Shown: in pieces, positions 7,289-15,069 of the stretch | How positions within the stretch are numbered: position 1 is the first letter of the stretch | Layout: each line of letters opens with the position of its first letter | Source: an uncultured Oscillospiraceae bacterium | GTDB taxonomy: Bacteria; Bacillota; Clostridia; Oscillospirales; Oscillospiraceae | NCBI GenBank assembly: GCA_934615645.1 | Contig: CAKTTR010000017.1 | Location: 1-32,618, forward strand | DNA length: 32,618 bases | Reading direction: 5' to 3' | Translations under genes and position numbers: made by a program | Notes under the pieces: model-generated | Told to the model about the DNA's origin: nothing | Database searches by the model: none | What the model saw: only the letters and a program-made list of their open reading frames with translations

Positions 7289-7618
7289 TCATGCGTCTGC
7301 CTTTCTCTTGCTTCTCTTTTTCGGCAGCGGCACGATCTCTTCCAGGATGCTGACCACACGCCGGGTCAGCGCTTGGTCTTCAATATCCAGAATATACTGG
7401 GGCTTTGCACCGGGATATGGCGCGTCTTCCGGCGCGCCCTGCAGCAGCGCCGCGACCTCCGGCAGTTTTTTGACAAACACCGTGTTATCGCACACGGTCA
7501 AAACCGGCTTCCCATTGCAATAGACCAGATACTCCCCAAACATCTTCTTGCTGCTGATCCCGGAGATCCCCTCCAGCTGCTGCAGGACAAATGCAAGATA
7601 TGCTTCCGTTGTCGCCAT
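7289..7618 (-). CDS. TfoX N-terminal domain protein
   Basis: About 109 residues with the TfoX-N pattern: VLQQLEGISGISSKKMFGEY near the N-terminus, then YCNGKPVLTVCDNTVFVK, and a basic tail (PLPKKRSKRKADA). In proteobacteria TfoX is a competence regulator, but stand-alone TfoX-N proteins in Clostridia have no established role. Two starts are possible: ATG 7618 (10 bases after AAGGAGG) or ATG 7624 (4 bases after); I chose the first. A terminator-like hairpin follows, and no strong promoter is visible upstream. Confidence 0.82.
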   Translation of the reverse strand: MATTEAYLAFVLQQLEGISGISSKKMFGEYLVYCNGKPVLTVCDNTVFVKKLPEVAALLQGAPEDAPYPGAKPQYILDIEDQALTRRVVSILEEIVPLPKKRSKRKADA

Positions 7619-7663
7619 CGGCATACCGCCTCCTTCTATTTTTCGGCGCGGCCCCCCGCGGTG

Positions 7664-7705
7664 AAAAAACACGCCGCATCCAAGGCGAGCTGCGTTGGAT
7701 GCGGC
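7664..7705 (-). terminator. Intrinsic terminator of the lipoprotein gene
   Basis: A perfect 11-bp stem (7673-7683 with 7695-7705) is followed on the minus strand by GTG and six T (7669-7664). Confidence 0.82.
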
Positions 7706-7810
7706 ATGATGGATTGTAAACCTGCGCCGCCCGGCCACGCCGAAGCCTGCGCCTATTATCCGCGATTTGTGCGGCAATGTCAAGGCCAAAGCGCCGGGGC
7801 GCTCCTGCGC

Positions 7811-9133
7811 TTACAGCCAGAAGAACAGGGCCCGCGCCGGGTCCAGCGTCTCGCAGTCCAGCAGCGGATAGCCGGGGCAGATGCTGTCCAGCTGCATCCG
7901 CTTGGCGCTGTCGCGATAATTGTCCGGCTCGGCAAAGGCGGCAAAGAGCAGCCCGTCATAGTCCTCCGGCATCGTGATGACATAGTGCTTCGTCAGCACG
8001 TCCTGCCAGTCCGCCGTCCGCCCGGCCCAGCTGGTAGAGTAGGAAAATTCGACTTCATAGCTTTCGCCATTGTACTCGATGGTGTGCAGATAGGAATTTT
8101 CATCCGCCGTCGTATCCTGGTACGCCGTCGCCGCCGTGAGCCAGGTGCCGGTGTAGTAGTCAAAGAGTTCGCTGCTTGTCACCGTGATAAATTCCTTGCT
8201 GAAGGTCCCGACAGAGTCCAGAGGGATGTAGCAGCAGGCGTCAAACGTTATGGTCCGGATGCCGTCGCTCGTCTCGTCGCCGTGGGTGATGAGCTCCCAA
8301 TAGACATCGCCCGTCCCGTAATTCTCGCCCAGCCCGGCATAGCTGGAGACGCCGTCTTCCAGCAGGAAGGTCCCGTCGTCCATCGTGGCGTTGACGGCGA
8401 TGGCGTTGGCGGAGAAATAGGGCTCCGGCGCGGTGATCTCGTCGGTTTGGTACCAGTATTCGTCCAGCTCGCTGTCGTAGAGCGCGCCGTCGTCGGTCAG
8501 AGTCAGGTAGAGGCTCTCGCCGGTGCCATCATAGACCAGCTCGACGCCCTCTTCATCGGCATAGAAGACCCCGGATTCCAGGACCTCTTCCGCCGAGTTG
8601 ACGAACGTCCAGGTCTCGTCGGCATAGAGATTCAGCCAGCGGTTCCCGCCGTCCTGCCCCCAAAGGCCGGTGTAGTCGCCCAGGAGGCCGCCTACAGACG
8701 ATTCCTCCGGGATGAAGACGTAGCTGTTATCCTCCTGGTCCCAGTACCAGACGAGCAGTGTCTGGGTGCCGTCGCCGTGGTCGAATTCCAGGGCCACGTC
8801 GCTGTCGCCGTCGTCATTGCGGTCGGCAAAGGAGATGTTGCTGTAGGCCACCGCGGCGTCCGGCACGTTCATCGGGTATTCCACGCTGCCGTAGTAGATC
8901 TGCTCCTCCTCGTCGTAGTAGAAGGTCGTGTCGTCCTCCCGGACGACGATGCAGACATCGGTATCCGTCCCATCGCGGGTGATCGTCCCATAATCGTCGA
9001 CGATGCCGGTCGTGCGCCAATCGTCCCCGGCGACCGCATCGTCGGGCGTAGCCTCTTCCTTGCCGCAGGCTGCCAGCAAGCAGACCATCGCGGTCAAGAG
9101 CAGGCAAAATGCATTTCTTTTCCAGTTTTTCAT
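7811..9133 (-). CDS. Large surface lipoprotein of unknown function
   Basis: The start at ATG 9133 follows GGGAGGAACCT and gives 440 residues. The N-terminus is a lipoprotein signal: positive MKNWKRN, a hydrophobic core and lipobox LLAAC with C23 as the lipidated residue. The mature protein is very acidic (runs such as DEEEQIYYG and DRNDDGDSDVALEFDHGDG) and rich in aromatic residues; the latter segment resembles calcium-binding or VCBS/FG-GAP-like D-x-D-x-D loops, so metal binding is possible. I do not recognise an enzyme domain. It is followed by a strong terminator, and a palindrome with an extended -10 lies just upstream. Confidence 0.85.
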   Translation of the reverse strand: MKNWKRNAFCLLLTAMVCLLAACGKEEATPDDAVAGDDWRTTGIVDDYGTITRDGTDTDVCIVVREDDTTFYYDEEEQIYYGSVEYPMNVPDAAVAYSNISFADRNDDGDSDVALEFDHGDGTQTLLVWYWDQEDNSYVFIPEESSVGGLLGDYTGLWGQDGGNRWLNLYADETWTFVNSAEEVLESGVFYADEEGVELVYDGTGESLYLTLTDDGALYDSELDEYWYQTDEITAPEPYFSANAIAVNATMDDGTFLLEDGVSSYAGLGENYGTGDVYWELITHGDETSDGIRTITFDACCYIPLDSVGTFSKEFITVTSSELFDYYTGTWLTAATAYQDTTADENSYLHTIEYNGESYEVEFSYSTSWAGRTADWQDVLTKHYVITMPEDYDGLLFAAFAEPDNYRDSAKRMQLDSICPGYPLLDCETLDPARALFFWL

Positions 9134-9172
9134 AGGTTCCTCCCTTACGCGCATTGCTCCAAACAGAAACGA

Positions 9173-9203
9173 TGCTCTGGTATGATTCTATCATACCAGA
9201 GCA
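9173..9203 (-). promoter_or_regulatory. Palindrome overlapping an extended -10 upstream of the lipoprotein gene
   Basis: Perfect 13-bp arms (9173-9185 and 9191-9203) around a 5-base centre. On the minus strand one arm contains TGG-TATGAT (9198-9190), an extended -10, with no good -35. It could be an operator over the lipoprotein promoter or a terminator of the regulator gene ending at 9230; no T run follows. Confidence 0.5.
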
Positions 9204-9229
9204 GAAGATTGCAGGGTATTAACCAATGG

Positions 9230-11719
9230 TTAGTTTTTTTGCAGCGCCGCCAGGCGCTGGCGTTTGGTCCGAGTGTCGCCGCCGATCTGCAGCTTCGCGT
9301 AGATCTGGTTCACATACTGCTTGACGCTGCCCTCGGAAAGGCAAAGCTGGGCAGCGATCTCCCGGTTCGTGCAGCGGGCGGCGATCAGCGCGGCGATGGC
9401 CGCTTCCCGCTCCGTCAGCGCCGCCAGGGCCGCCGGGCGTTCGTCCGCAGCCCGCAGCGCGGCGCACCGGGCCGCGTGGGCCGCGCCCAGCTGGGCAACG
9501 CGCTGCAAAAATTCCCGGTATGGGCTCGGCCAAGGCGCCGCCAGCAGCGGCGCAAGATAGCCGTAGTTTTCGACAAAGGGCAGCAGCAGTTCGTCCGGCA
9601 GCGCCAGATCTAACGCGCTGGTCAGCGCCGCCCGGGCATCGTCCAGCTTTCCCAGCTGCGTCAGCGCCGCGGCGGCCTGGATCTGTACATGCAGCGCCAC
9701 AAGGCAATAGTGCAGCCCCTGGCACTGGCCCAGCAGCGCATCCCGCCCGCCCAGGACCTTAGCATACGCCCCCTGGGCAAGATAGACCTGGTTCTCGATC
9801 AGCGCCATCATCGGCTTGCCGGGGGCCAGGAAATGGACCGTCTCCAGCTGGTGCAGCCGGAAGAGGGCCGGTATCTTTTCCGGCAGACCCAGCAGCGCAT
9901 AATAATACGCGCAGGTCGCAGAAAAGAGGTTTACCCACGCCACATTGTGCTGCCGCCGCAGCAGCGCATTCTGGCTGGCAAAATCTCGGCGCGCCGCAGC
10001 CTTGGCGCACAGAGAGAGCCGCCAGGCCAAAAAATCGCAGCACAGCGCCATATTCTCATTACCGCCGACCTGGGCATAGGCCTGCTCCAGTGCGATCTGC
10101 GCATCGCAAAACCGCCCCTGCAAAAATGCCGCCTCGGCCCGCATCACCTGCTCCGCGCCGCGGCCGTGGCCGTCTGTGATCTTATAATAATGGGGCATAC
10201 ACGCGTCCATCTCCGCCTGCTCCCGCGCCAGGCCGCCGTGGGTCCGGTGGAACATCATCAGCACCGACGGAGAGCCGAACGTCCAGCCGCCGCTGTTGCG
10301 GATGCTGATGGCTGGGCGCGTCATCCGGGCGCTGGCGCTGGTATGCAGGCGGCTCATCGCGGAAATATCGTTGTAGCAGAGAAAGCTCCGGATGAGATCG
10401 CACTCCCCTAACAGATGATCCCGCTCCTCGGGCGGCATCGACGGCTGCGCCGCCAGGGCCGCTTCAAACTGCCCCTGCAGCGCCAGCATCTCCGGAATGC
10501 GCCGCCAGTTGAACATGCAGCGCATCAAAACCAGGATGGCCATGGGATGTGCGTGCAACGCAGCAGGCGGGCAGGCATCCAGGCAGGCCAAAACCTCCTC
10601 CGGCCGGACAGACGCCAGCAAGATCCCCGCATCCGCTTCGACGACGCGGAGCATCCGGTCAAAATTCCCGCTGCGCCGGTATGCCGCCAGGGCGTGCAAA
10701 TACTGGCCCCTGGCTTCGTACCAGGCGCCGTAGCGGTCCAGATAGGCCCGCTGCCGGGCCTGCGGCAGGCGGGAAAACGCCTGGCTGGCGCAATCGCGCA
10801 GCATATGGTGGAACCGATAGGTCTCGCCGTCGGGCAGTTGGGTCACGAAGGCGTTTTCCGCCGTCAGCGCCGCCAGCAGGGCCTGCGTCTCCGCCGCCCC
10901 GGTGATGGCCTGGGCCATCGGCGCCGTAAATTCATCCGCCTGGGCCATAACGGCTAAGAATTCCTGCTGCTGCGGCGGCAGCGGGTCGATCATCGCGTCA
11001 AAAAACAGGGCCGCCATATCCCCCTGCCCCACAGGCAGTGCGCCGTGCTCCGCCAGCGCCCGCAGATACAGATAGACGGCGGAAAACCAACCCTCGCTGG
11101 CATGGAGCAGCCGCGCCGTCTCCTCGCTTGTCAGGACGGCGCCGCAGCGGCGGGCATAGGCCGCCAGCTCCGTGCCTGTCAGCCGCAGCTGCGCTACCCC
11201 GATGCGGCAAGCCCGGCTGCCCAGGCGCAGGATCGCCGCCCCAGGCAGAAAATCGTTCCGGCTGGCCAGGATCAGATGGATATGCTCCGGCAGGCGGCTG
11301 GCAAGCTGGCAGGCAAATTCTGCCACCCGCGCGTCCCGCAGCAAATGCAGATCGTCAATGAAAAGATAGCACGGCCTGTCGCCGCCCAGCTCATAGCAGA
11401 GGGTCTCCGCCAGGAGCCCAGCTCCCACGGCATCCTCCGGGCAGGCGTAGTCGTTAAGAAAAGAAAAGCCTGCGTGGGCAAACGCCCGGCGCACGCTGCT
11501 CCAAAAAATCGCCAAATTCTCCGAATAGACATTGACACGGAGGACGATCGCCCCCGCCTTTTTGGCCTGCTCCTGCAAATACCAGGTGACGGCCGTCGTC
11601 TTCCCATAGCCCATCGGGGCAACGACCGCCGTCAGGGCGCAGTGGGCAATGGGCTGCAGGCACGCCTGCAGCCGGGCGGAGATATAGACAGTATTCTGCT
11701 TCCAGCTTCCTCTGGTCAA
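9230..11719 (-). CDS. LuxR-family LAL/MalT-type transcriptional regulator
   Basis: An 829-residue signal-transduction ATPase with a C-terminal DNA-binding domain. The Walker A motif is APMGYGKTTA (35-43) and Walker B YLFIDDLHLL (118-127). The middle is helical TPR/MalT-like repeats. The C-terminus has a LuxR helix-turn-helix (LTEREAAIAALIA, then TNREIAAQLCLSEGSVKQYV). The start is TTG 11719 behind AGGGGGCGG; an in-frame stop lies shortly upstream and no ATG is available. It is 24 bases downstream of yqeC in the nadE operon. The inducer is unknown. Such regulators are often activators of adjacent transport or catabolic genes. Confidence 0.9.
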   Translation of the reverse strand: MTRGSWKQNTVYISARLQACLQPIAHCALTAVVAPMGYGKTTAVTWYLQEQAKKAGAIVLRVNVYSENLAIFWSSVRRAFAHAGFSFLNDYACPEDAVGAGLLAETLCYELGGDRPCYLFIDDLHLLRDARVAEFACQLASRLPEHIHLILASRNDFLPGAAILRLGSRACRIGVAQLRLTGTELAAYARRCGAVLTSEETARLLHASEGWFSAVYLYLRALAEHGALPVGQGDMAALFFDAMIDPLPPQQQEFLAVMAQADEFTAPMAQAITGAAETQALLAALTAENAFVTQLPDGETYRFHHMLRDCASQAFSRLPQARQRAYLDRYGAWYEARGQYLHALAAYRRSGNFDRMLRVVEADAGILLASVRPEEVLACLDACPPAALHAHPMAILVLMRCMFNWRRIPEMLALQGQFEAALAAQPSMPPEERDHLLGECDLIRSFLCYNDISAMSRLHTSASARMTRPAISIRNSGGWTFGSPSVLMMFHRTHGGLAREQAEMDACMPHYYKITDGHGRGAEQVMRAEAAFLQGRFCDAQIALEQAYAQVGGNENMALCCDFLAWRLSLCAKAAARRDFASQNALLRRQHNVAWVNLFSATCAYYYALLGLPEKIPALFRLHQLETVHFLAPGKPMMALIENQVYLAQGAYAKVLGGRDALLGQCQGLHYCLVALHVQIQAAAALTQLGKLDDARAALTSALDLALPDELLLPFVENYGYLAPLLAAPWPSPYREFLQRVAQLGAAHAARCAALRAADERPAALAALTEREAAIAALIAARCTNREIAAQLCLSEGSVKQYVNQIYAKLQIGGDTRTKRQRLAALQKN

Positions 11720-11743
11720 GGCGTCGCCGCCCCCTTTCTGCTT

Positions 11744-12442
11744 TCACATCGCGCCGCCCTGCGGCAAATCTAGCCGCTGGCACACGCCGCGCTGCACCGC
11801 GGCAGCATAGACGGCCCACCCCGGCAGGCAAGACGCCAGCGCCTTCGCCTGGGCAAGCTGCTCCGGCGTCTCGACCTGGTTGACGACGACAGTCCGCGTC
11901 AAGCCCTCCTGCCGAAGCACCGCCGCAATATCGCAGGGCCGGGCCGGGTCCTCCGGCTGCCGCCCCGCCAGGGCGCAAAACCGGGCCGCCCGATGGGCAG
12001 CCTCGCCAATGGGGCGGTCAAAACCCGTCGCGCCGACGAGTAAAATGCACTGCCCCGCTTCTGCCGGGATCACCGGCTCGTGGGCCAGATGCGCCTTGAG
12101 GGGCAGATGCTTAGAGCCGTCCGCCTCCACCAGCACATAATCCGCCAACCGGCACAGCGCAGCAAACGGCAGCGCGGGCGCGGCCAGCTTGCCCTGCTCC
12201 GCCGCTGTCCCAGCACAGACGACACCGTGCACCTGCAGCAGTGACGCCAGCGCCGCTTCGTCCGCGCCGGTGTAGAGCGGCAGCGACGGCGGCAGGATCC
12301 GGGTCGAGGTACAGACGAGCACCCGCCCCGGCAGCTCCCCGGCAAGACGCAGCAGCAGCGACGTCTTCCCGCCGCTGCCGATAATCGCGCACAGCCCCGG
12401 CTCGATGCCGAGCGCCGCCGCCATCGACCGCTCCGCCGCCAT
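11744..12442 (-). CDS. yqeC: Putative selenium-dependent hydroxylase accessory protein YqeC
   Basis: 232 residues with an N-terminal P-loop (IIGSGGKTSLLLRLA), a CTSTRI motif where family members have TTTKI, and the signature YVLVEADGSKHLPLKAHLA followed by EPVIP. This family occurs with selenium-dependent molybdenum hydroxylases and is proposed to help their maturation, but no hydroxylase lies in the window. The start codon overlaps the nadE stop by one base (TGATG), so translation is probably coupled. An internal ATG at 12424 is an alternative start. Confidence 0.9.
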   Translation of the reverse strand: MAAERSMAAALGIEPGLCAIIGSGGKTSLLLRLAGELPGRVLVCTSTRILPPSLPLYTGADEAALASLLQVHGVVCAGTAAEQGKLAAPALPFAALCRLADYVLVEADGSKHLPLKAHLAHEPVIPAEAGQCILLVGATGFDRPIGEAAHRAARFCALAGRQPEDPARPCDIAAVLRQEGLTRTVVVNQVETPEQLAQAKALASCLPGWAVYAAAVQRGVCQRLDLPQGGAM

Positions 12443-13209
12443 CAGAAATTGTATACCACGCCATCCGGGTACGGATAGGCGGGGAACATCTCCAGCTTGA
12501 ATTTATTCAAGCGATGCCGCCGGTCGATCTCGGTGCGGATCTGCGCATCCTCGCAGACACCGGTGCGAATATACCGGTCCAGCACGGCGTAGGTAAAGCC
12601 GAGGTTTTCCTCGTCCGTCTTGCCGCACAGGCCGTCGATGGGCGTTTTATCGACAAAGCAGCCCGGCAGTCCCAGCGCCCGGCCTACGGCGCGGACCTCC
12701 TGCACTGTCAGATGGGAAAGCGGGCTAAAATCCCCGGCAGCATCGCCGTAGCGGGTCGAATAGCCGACCCAGTCCTCGGAGAGATTGCAAGTATTGGCCA
12801 CCCGGCCATTCCGGCACTGGGCGACGCCGTACAGGACTGTCATCCGCAGCCGCGGGGCAAGATTGCACCGGGCCTGCTCCGTCACGCCCTGCATCGCCGC
12901 GTCCAGCGTGCCGAACATCGCCGCATAGGCGTCCGCAATGTTGATCTCCACCTGCCCGATCTCCAGCGTCCGGCACAGGTCCCGGGCGACGTCGATATCC
13001 GCTTGGGTACCGTTGGGCATCAAGACCCCCAGCACCCGCTCCCGGCCCAGGGCCTTTGCGCACAGCGCCGCAACGACAGAGCTGTCCTTCCCGCCGGAGA
13101 TGCCGACGATCGCATTGCAGTCCGGCCCATTTTCCGCAAACCAACGCTGGATCCACGCAACGATCTCACCCGTCACTTTTTTTGCATCAAATTTTGCATC
13201 AAACTCCAT
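12442..13209 (-). CDS. nadE: Ammonia-dependent NAD+ synthetase
   Basis: Converts deamido-NAD, ATP and ammonia to NAD. The start is ATG 13209, seven bases after GGAGGAG, giving 255 residues with no N-terminal glutaminase domain. The PP-loop motif is GISGGKDSSVV (36-46), and further family stretches are CNLSEDWVGYSTRYGDAAGD and PIDGLCGKTDEENLG. The extreme N-terminus carries a short tandem repeat FDAKFDAK. It is the first gene of the operon nadE-yqeC-LuxR regulator, driven by the promoter at 13302-13330. Confidence 0.94.
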   Translation of the reverse strand: MEFDAKFDAKKVTGEIVAWIQRWFAENGPDCNAIVGISGGKDSSVVAALCAKALGRERVLGVLMPNGTQADIDVARDLCRTLEIGQVEINIADAYAAMFGTLDAAMQGVTEQARCNLAPRLRMTVLYGVAQCRNGRVANTCNLSEDWVGYSTRYGDAAGDFSPLSHLTVQEVRAVGRALGLPGCFVDKTPIDGLCGKTDEENLGFTYAVLDRYIRTGVCEDAQIRTEIDRRHRLNKFKLEMFPAYPYPDGVVYNF

Positions 13210-13301
13210 GCTGTCTCCTCCCACCAGCGTCCAGCGCCATTTTCCGCGCTGCCAGATGCTGCCATCACAGACGGCGCGTCTTGTTGTTCTCTTTGTTTGT
13301 T

Positions 13302-13330
13302 ATCTTACCATGCTTTCCCCCACTTGACAA
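13302..13330 (-). promoter_or_regulatory. Sigma-A-type promoter of the nadE operon
   Basis: Minus strand TTGTCA (13330-13325), a 17-base spacer and TAAGAT (13307-13302), giving a leader of about 90 bases. Confidence 0.65.
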
Positions 13331-13343
13331 GTCAAAAGCACAC

Positions 13344-13373
13344 AAAAGGGCCTGCTCCAAAAGGAGCAGGCCC
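13344..13373 (-). terminator. Intrinsic terminator of the methyltransferase gene
   Basis: A perfect 11-bp stem (13348-13358 with 13363-13373, loop of four) is followed on the minus strand by TTTTGTGTGCTTTT. Confidence 0.85.
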
Positions 13374-13403
13374 AATTCACATCTTATCGTGTTGCTGATG
13401 AAA

Positions 13404-14756
13404 TTACTTCTTCAGCAGCTTGTCGATCTCGGCGAAGAATTCGTCGCGGCCGGGGATGATGGATTCGTAGTACAGCTTGCCATTCATGTACAGGGACGGC
13501 AGCTGCTTGACGCCCATCTTCTTGCAGCGGGCAATGCCTTCGCGGGTGCAGTACTTGTACTCGTGGCACTCGATCTTGTCGCCATATTCCTTGATGGCAT
13601 CTTCGACGGTCGCCCACATGTAGCCGCAAGCGGCGCACTGGACGGAGTCGAGGGTCATGGCTTCGATCAGCGGCTTCTCCAGGTGCTCGTAGTCGGGCAT
13701 CTCAACTTCGAAGTCGTCACCGACGGATTCGTAGTTCTTCAGCATCTCGCGGAACTTCGGAATGTCTCTCGCGGCTTCTGCGACAGCGATGCCGTTCTCA
13801 ATGGGAACGTCGTACGGCATGTCGCAGCCCGGAGCGATGACCAGGTTCCGGGGATCGACGCTGTCAACCATGTCGACAACATACTTCATGTTATCCTGCT
13901 GGTTGCCGAAGAGCATCGTCGTCGTCAGCGGGATGTTACCACCGATGGTGATGTTGTACTTGTCGGTGATCTCCTTGCCGGCCGTCATCGGGATGTTCTC
14001 GTCGATGGAGATGCCATCGGGATGCGTCTGGCACATGACTTCCAGGTTCCGCATTGCGTTGCCGCAGACGAAGAATGCGGACTGCAGGCCCTTGGCGCGG
14101 ATGTAGTCGAAGAGCTCGGTGTACGGCTCAGACATAAACGTGGTGAAGTGCTTCGGGGAGATCTGGGAAATCAGCGGGTCGACCGGAGCGATCATGCAGC
14201 AGCCAGCTTCGGCGTACATGTCGATCATGGCCTTGCCCTGCTTAACGCAGAATGCCATCAGCTTCTTGACCTGTTCGGGGTTCTTCTTCATGTCCATGAA
14301 GAGCTTCGTGCCGCGCAGATGGGAAGCCAGGGTGAACGGACCGCAGAACAGGCCATACAGTGCCGTCTCATCGCCGACTGCTTTATACATACGGCGGGCC
14401 GCTTCCATAACAACCGGGATACGGCCATCGTTGGGGCCGACGACCTTGTCGGGAATCTCTTCGGTGTTTTCCAGGGGGTGGGACGTGACGCTGGGCGGGT
14501 TGTCATCGGCCCAGATCAGTTCGCAGCCCAGGATCTCAGCTTCCAGCTGCAGATCGAATGCGATGGGCTGGCCATCGGGGCGGTACAGGCGGTGGACTTC
14601 CATCAGGCACTCAACGAGCTTGTCGGCGTCCTTCAGAATCTCCGTTGCGGTGTAGCCCTTGAATTTTGCGGCATGGATACCAGCATAGGGCACCCAAGGC
14701 GGGCGCTCGGTCTTCTCATGGCGATAAGTGGCCTGGATCAATTCTTTACCGGTCAT
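13404..14756 (-). CDS. URO-D/MtaA-like corrinoid methyltransferase fused to a thioredoxin-like domain
   Basis: 450 residues. The start is ATG 14756; an ATG three codons earlier overlaps the GGAGG ribosome site. Residues 1-345 follow the uroporphyrinogen decarboxylase/MtaA-CmuA methyltransferase family (MTGKELIQA, PVDPLISQISPKHF, FFVCGNAMRNLE, VIAPGCDMPYDVPIENG). In MtaA-type enzymes zinc is held by H-x-C and a later C; here the histidine position is F (FVC, C231) and C311 is kept. Residues about 370-450 look like a thioredoxin/glutaredoxin domain: CAAC (374-377) and a cis-proline site VKQLPSLYMNGK (P420). True uroporphyrinogen decarboxylases lack such a tail. I infer methyl transfer from an O- or N-methyl substrate to a corrinoid or cofactor, with a redox or disulfide role for the tail. 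Confidence 0.85.
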   Translation of the reverse strand: MTGKELIQATYRHEKTERPPWVPYAGIHAAKFKGYTATEILKDADKLVECLMEVHRLYRPDGQPIAFDLQLEAEILGCELIWADDNPPSVTSHPLENTEEIPDKVVGPNDGRIPVVMEAARRMYKAVGDETALYGLFCGPFTLASHLRGTKLFMDMKKNPEQVKKLMAFCVKQGKAMIDMYAEAGCCMIAPVDPLISQISPKHFTTFMSEPYTELFDYIRAKGLQSAFFVCGNAMRNLEVMCQTHPDGISIDENIPMTAGKEITDKYNITIGGNIPLTTTMLFGNQQDNMKYVVDMVDSVDPRNLVIAPGCDMPYDVPIENGIAVAEAARDIPKFREMLKNYESVGDDFEVEMPDYEHLEKPLIEAMTLDSVQCAACGYMWATVEDAIKEYGDKIECHEYKYCTREGIARCKKMGVKQLPSLYMNGKLYYESIIPGRDEFFAEIDKLLKK

Positions 14757-14867
14757 TCTTTGCATCCTCCATATTTGTAAAATATATACTTCTGTTCCCC
14801 ACCGGCCAACATCTCCGACGGCAGAAGTGATTCTCCTCCGCTGCGATTCCTCATCTCAGCTAACTAT

Positions 14868-14876
14868 ATAATACCA
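14868..14876 (-). promoter_or_regulatory. Extended -10 promoter upstream of the methyltransferase gene
   Basis: Minus strand TGG-TATTAT (14876-14868) with no clear -35; the leader is about 105 bases. Weak call. Confidence 0.45.
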
Positions 14877-15027
14877 CAAAGCGAATAGGGAATCCATATG
14901 GTAAGCTTGACAATTTTTGACAGTTTTGCTGACGAAAAATCTGTTATTCATGACGAAATTATCCAAACTGTTCAGTTGTTATTCCGTTATCAGCGCTTAC
15001 GTTCGCAATTGTCGTACGAAATGCAAT

Positions 15028-15059
15028 CCTGCCGCACCGTAGCAAAGCGGTGCGGCAGG
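15028..15059 (-). terminator. Hairpin terminator of the DUF4914 gene
   Basis: A perfect 12-bp stem (15028-15039 with 15048-15059), starting ten bases after the stop at 15070. The T tract after it on the minus strand is interrupted (ATTGCATTT). Confidence 0.65.
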
Positions 15060-15069
15060 TCGACTTTTC

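Noticed and set aside
7283..9613. 776-residue plus-strand open frame opposite the TfoX and lipoprotein genes
   Set aside because: Antisense shadow: arginine-, valine- and histidine-rich composition, no ribosome site, and the minus strand has complete genes with lipobox, ribosome sites and terminators.
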